Positions 62,701 to 64,000 of a DNA stretch of 64,000 nt are shown here, one piece after another. The notes beneath the pieces were generated by a model that saw only the letters and a list, made by a program, of their open reading frames with translations, had not been told where the DNA came from and did not search any database. Source of the stretch: Amblyornis subalaris (lineage: Eukaryota > Chordata > Aves > Passeriformes > Ptilonorhynchidae); NCBI GenBank assembly GCA_018881555.1, contig JACAXG010000053.1, positions 5,197,210 through 5,261,209 on the forward strand, in the 5' to 3' direction. Numbering within the stretch: the stretch's first letter is position 1; each line of letters starts with the position of its first letter. The position numbers and the translations under genes are program-made.

Positions 62701-63403
62701 CTATGTAACTGCTTTTTTGGCTTGTACCAACATTTTTTCAGATAGTTATTGTTAGGAAAAACCCAATACTGTTTGCAGGTTTTTTTAAGTATTGAAATAA
62801 TCTGTTTGATTTCTTTCACTCTGGTATTGAGTTTTACTTGGTGTTTCAATATTAAATATAGAAAAGAATACCAGATGGCTGTGGAAGAAACTGTGGTTAT
62901 GTGTATTGTAGTTATACACAGTTGAGGGTCTCTGTGTTTACTGTACACTTTGGGCAGGTGGTTCTCTTCTGTGTTGCTGCAGGTATTCTCCCTCCAGCCC
63001 ACTGAGCTGCTCAGATTGCTTTGATGTTTTTCATACATATTGTAACTGTATGATCTTCACAAATTAGCTGCTTTTAGTAACTGCTAAGAACAGTTGATAT
63101 GTCAGAATATAAAAAAGAAAAATATTGTCAGAAACTTCGGTGTTCTATTCAAGATCTTTTAGGAAAATGTGGATCTTGTATCAAAGATGTGTTTCTTAAA
63201 TTGATTTCTGAACTTAGTCAGGTGCAAGACTTCTCTGCTTTTCGTCTAACACTTGTATTTTAATTTCAGTCAAACTCAGCGAAGTCCCCATGTGTTTTAC
63301 CGACATGACTTAATCAATCAACTTCAGCACAATCACGCCCTAGTTACACTGGTTGCAGAAAACCTCTCTGCCTATATGGAAAGCATGAGGCAGTATGCTA
63401 AAG
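38734..63403 (+). CDS. USP9X: USP9X, ubiquitin-specific peptidase 9 (N-terminal quarter; continues past the right edge)
   Basis: Large cytosolic deubiquitinase of peptidase family C19 that removes ubiquitin from many substrates. Thirteen coding exons join in frame without a stop: 38734-38829, 42562-42707, 42994-43073, 47134-47246, 47584-47802, 49010-49125, 49377-49628, 49706-49844, 51383-51535, 55305-55409, 56894-57100, 57950-58086, 63270-63403. All have AG/GT borders. The product starts [12 protein letters not shown] and matches vertebrate USP9X almost residue for residue as I recall it. It comprises a disordered Ser/Pro/acidic leader (about residues 1-70) followed by an alpha-helical ARM/HEAT-like scaffold. 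The catalytic Cys/His domain (about residues 1560-1960 in human) is outside the window. The start is supported by the family N terminus, A at -3 and an in-frame stop at 38695-38697. USP9Y is the close paralogue in mammals; birds have the single autosomal X-type gene, so USP9X is the natural name. Confidence 0.98.
39526..41945 (-). mobile_element. LTR in intron 2 split by a CR1 insertion
   Basis: The left part (39526-39887) starts TGTGTGGTGGGCTGACCCTG and contains GGGCTGAGATAAATGCAGTT and GCTGTGTCCCCTCCCAGCCT. The right part (41780-41945) resumes with GGCCTTGAATCTGTGCCAGC and ends at GGTACA. Together they make one LTR of about 530 bp on the - strand, related to the one at 46475. It predates the CR1 inside it. 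No internal retroviral genes are present. Confidence 0.8.
39894..41773 (-). mobile_element. CR1 LINE, 5'-truncated, 1.88 kb, with remains of the ORF2 reverse transcriptase
   Basis: The left end reads CAGGATGGTTAAGGTTGGAA, the reverse complement of a CR1 3' tail. On the - strand, broken frames show CR1 ORF2 hallmarks: [17 protein letters not shown] with [12 protein letters not shown] (40749-41060), and [14 protein letters not shown] with [19 protein letters not shown] (40099-40687). Frameshifts and stops separate them, so it is dead. TGACAG at 39888-39893 and 41774-41779 is the probable target duplication. It is the longest transposon copy in the window. Confidence 0.92.
42562..42707 (+). CDS. 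USP9X: USP9X exon 3 (codons 33-81)
   Basis: Acceptor CAATTTTAG, donor AACAG/GTATTT. It encodes the Ser/Pro/acidic part of the leader ([20 protein letters not shown] onward) and the start of the folded scaffold, [14 protein letters not shown]. It ends two bases into the codon for Arg81. Confidence 0.97.
42994..43073 (+). CDS. USP9X: USP9X exon 4 (codons 81-108)
   Basis: Acceptor AACATAG, donor AAAAAAG/GTAGGC. It encodes [20 protein letters not shown] and ends DLSKK plus the first base of Gly108. It is only 286 bp after exon 3. The phase-1 end is compatible both with exon 5 (47134) and with the exon-5-like segment at 43183. Confidence 0.97.
43183..43250 (+). pseudogene. Exon-5-like cassette in USP9X intron 4 (candidate alternative or relic exon)
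   Basis: It has AG at 43181-43182 (ACAACCCAG) and GT at 43251 (AAT/GTAGTT, a weak donor). With the split Gly codon from exon 4, its 68 nt encode 23 residues without a stop and end in phase 0, the same entry and exit phases as the 113-nt exon 5. Allowing four in-frame gaps, 12 of 23 residues match exon 5: G, E, C, R, the block KILTD, W, K and I. Several matches use synonymous codons (TGC/TGT, CGA/AGA, CTT/CTC, ACA/ACC, GAC/GAT). This suggests a duplicate kept under protein-level selection for some time. It could now be a minor mutually exclusive exon or a dead relic. Confidence 0.45.
43251..47133 (+). other. USP9X: USP9X intron 4, main part
   Basis: Intron 4 runs from 43074 to 47133 (4.06 kb). 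Apart from the exon-5-like cassette and the LTR at 46475-47038, I see only unique AT-rich DNA and no further exon. Confidence 0.85.
46475..47038 (-). mobile_element. Solo LTR (564 bp) in intron 4, antisense, 95 bp before exon 5
   Basis: It starts TGTGGTTTAACCCCAGCCAG and ends ACCAACACCAGCACA, with TG/CA borders. The interior has GGGTTGAGATAAATGCAGG, CAGGTGTTCAGCCATCCCCA and GACTGTGTCCCCTCCCAAAT, all landmarks of a common avian LTR family. In family orientation it lies on the - strand. It is complete from border to border with no internal viral DNA. Confidence 0.85.
47134..47246 (+). CDS. USP9X: USP9X exon 5 (codons 108-145)
   Basis: Acceptor TTTTCAAATAG, donor CAT/GTGAGT. It encodes [16 protein letters not shown], then the [12 protein letters not shown] motif, and ends at His145 in phase 0. 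An LTR ends 95 bp upstream of this acceptor. Confidence 0.97.
47584..47802 (+). CDS. USP9X: USP9X exon 6 (codons 146-218)
   Basis: Acceptor TTCTTAACAG, donor AAG/GTAGGA, both in phase 0. It starts [14 protein letters not shown] and contains [20 protein letters not shown]. The last third (about residues 193-212) is the part of this window that differs most from the mammalian protein as I recall it. Confidence 0.97.
47803..49009 (+). other. USP9X: USP9X intron 6
   Basis: 1.2 kb with a G/T-rich low-complexity stretch at about 48245-48370 (repeated GGTTTTGG and GTTTTTG words) and a poly-T run at about 48486-48498. Nothing else is visible. Confidence 0.85.
49010..49125 (+). CDS. USP9X: USP9X exon 7 (codons 219-257)
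   Basis: Acceptor GTATTGCAG, donor ATCAA/GTAAGT. It encodes [20 protein letters not shown] and NVQIIAALI, ending two bases into Lys257. Confidence 0.97.
49377..49628 (+). CDS. USP9X: USP9X exon 8 (codons 257-341)
   Basis: Acceptor CTTTTTTAG, donor CTTAG/GTAAGA. It is the longest coding exon here. It encodes [20 protein letters not shown], a Lys/Glu-rich helix ([20 protein letters not shown]) and [11 protein letters not shown], consistent with helical repeats of the scaffold. It ends two bases into Arg341. Confidence 0.97.
49706..49844 (+). CDS. USP9X: USP9X exon 9 (codons 341-387)
   Basis: It follows a 77-bp intron. Acceptor TTCTCACAG, donor GCA/GTAAGT. It encodes [20 protein letters not shown] and [18 protein letters not shown], ending in phase 0. 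Confidence 0.97.
51383..51535 (+). CDS. USP9X: USP9X exon 10 (codons 388-438)
   Basis: Acceptor TATATTCAG, donor CAG/GTAAAT. It encodes [20 protein letters not shown] through DLDNIWAAQ. Both ends are in phase 0, so skipping it would keep the frame. Confidence 0.97.
51536..55304 (+). other. USP9X: USP9X intron 10 (3.8 kb)
   Basis: It holds the deleted LTR at 52260-52442 and a short (TG)n/(CA)n stretch at about 55088-55110. No exon is seen in the remainder. Confidence 0.85.
52260..52442 (+). mobile_element. Internally deleted solo LTR in intron 10, sense orientation
   Basis: The first 61 bp (TGTACTGGTTTGGG..., ending at 52320) match the 5' end of the family seen at 46475. It then jumps directly to the last 122 bp (TTATCTCAACCCCTGAG ... 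GGTTATACCATGGCA). About 380 bp of LTR body are missing compared with the full copy. Its orientation is opposite to the intron 4 copy. Confidence 0.8.
55305..55409 (+). CDS. USP9X: USP9X exon 11 (codons 439-473)
   Basis: Acceptor CTTCCTGACAG, donor AAG/GTAATT. It encodes [20 protein letters not shown] and [13 protein letters not shown]. Both ends are in phase 0. Confidence 0.97.
56894..57100 (+). CDS. USP9X: USP9X exon 12 (codons 474-542)
   Basis: Acceptor TTTTCTTAG, donor CAG/GTGGGT. It encodes [20 protein letters not shown] and [20 protein letters not shown]. Both ends are in phase 0. Reading through the donor stays open for 35 codons before a stop at 57206-57208, so intron retention would give a truncated protein. 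Confidence 0.97.
57950..58086 (+). CDS. USP9X: USP9X exon 13 (codons 543-588)
   Basis: Acceptor TTCTTTAAG, donor TTGAG/GTAAGA. It encodes [20 protein letters not shown] and [18 protein letters not shown], ending two bases into Ser588. Confidence 0.97.
58087..63269 (+). other. USP9X: USP9X intron 13 (5.2 kb)
   Basis: Unique, AT-rich DNA with a CA-rich patch at about 58442-58465. I recognise no transposon, exon or RNA gene in it. From about 58613 to the end of the window there is no ambiguous base. Confidence 0.8.
63270..63403 (+). CDS. USP9X: USP9X exon 14 (codons 588-633, last in the window)
   Basis: Acceptor TAATTTCAG, donor AAAG/GTGAGT. It encodes [20 protein letters not shown] and ends in [10 protein letters not shown] plus one base of the next codon. 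The remaining 597 bp of the window are intron; the next expected USP9X segment (human DHEDYD) is not found there. Confidence 0.97.
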
Positions 63404-64000
63404 GTGAGTTGTAACATCAAAGTTGCTTCATGGAGTGTATGAGAACTTCAGTTGAAAATGGAGTTATAAGCAAATTCCCATAATAAAATAACTATTAAGT
63501 TTATTTGTTTAATTTTTAAGCATCTGTGGGGTGAATAGCCTTTACGGTGACTGATTGGGTAAGAACAGCTTAAAATACTAATTTTTTCTTTTTTTGTAAT
63601 TGAAAATGTGTGTTTTACAGCAGAGTATGAGAAAGTTGCAGCTCTCGTTTATCTGTGGATTCATAAACATCATCTTGCCCTATTTAGGCTAGCATAGTTA
63701 TTTTTGTGGAAAGTCCTAGTAGTAAAACTTCTAGTTTTGAATTTTTAATACTCCTTTGAGAAATTTTTTGATCACCTCAAATTTGAAGCCAGTGTGGAAT
63801 TTGTCAGGGAGAAGGACTTGAAACCACAGAGATACCATTTCTTTTTACCATGTAAGTCCCACTTCTGTTCAGGTGCTTTCTCACTGTGTTTGTTATTAGC
63901 AGCACTTTGGCAACACATTGTGTTAGTGTTTTTATATTTTAGGCTAAAGTCAGCCCTTTGCTGCTGAATTTACCCTCTTACTCTGGATTAACTTTTAGCT
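63404..64000 (+). other. USP9X: Start of USP9X intron 14
   Basis: It begins GTGAGT. No further exon matches the expected continuation of the protein before the window ends. Confidence 0.9.

Noticed and set aside
63404..64000. A further USP9X exon near the right edge
   Set aside because: An AG at 63630 is followed by an open frame, but the translation does not match the expected USP9X continuation and stops appear quickly.

Overview
This is nuclear DNA from a bird. It is AT-rich, with a single conserved vertebrate gene broken into small exons by introns of 77 bp to 24 kb. It carries CR1 LINE fragments with typical avian 3' ends and three LTRs of endogenous-retrovirus types I know from bird genomes, songbirds in particular. 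Single ambiguous bases (n) are scattered throughout and look like masked heterozygous sites rather than gaps.

The gene is USP9X, the large ubiquitin-specific deubiquitinase (fat facets family), on the + strand. The window holds its CpG-island promoter (about 13.2-14.9 kb), a non-coding first exon ending at 14441, a 24-kb first intron, the start-codon exon (38576-38829) and twelve further coding exons up to 63403. Joined, they give 1897 nt of CDS: 632 complete codons plus one base, about a quarter of the roughly 2550-residue protein. This part is the N-terminal acidic/Ser-Pro-rich leader and the first part of the alpha-helical repeat scaffold. The ubiquitin-like domain and the catalytic C19 domain lie beyond the right edge.

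Layout: 1-13.2 kb is upstream intergenic DNA with no gene I can support, one antisense LTR of about 1.08 kb (4878-5957) and small CR1 scraps. At 13.2-14.9 kb is the CpG island, with a CRE pair 22 bp apart, a YY1 site, a Z-DNA-prone alternating tract and a CR1 tail on its upstream edge. At 14.4-38.6 kb is intron 1 with two CR1s on the - strand and two on the + strand. At 38.6-63.4 kb are the coding exons; intron 2 holds an LTR split by a CR1, intron 4 an LTR ending 95 bp before exon 5, and intron 10 an internally deleted LTR in the opposite orientation.

The observation most worth following is a 68-bp segment in intron 4 (43183-43250), flanked by AG and GT. In the correct phase it encodes 23 residues that match USP9X exon 5 at 12 positions, about half of them through synonymous codons. 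It looks like a diverged, possibly mutually exclusive, duplicate of exon 5. No phage, CRISPR, operon or bacterial-type system is present.
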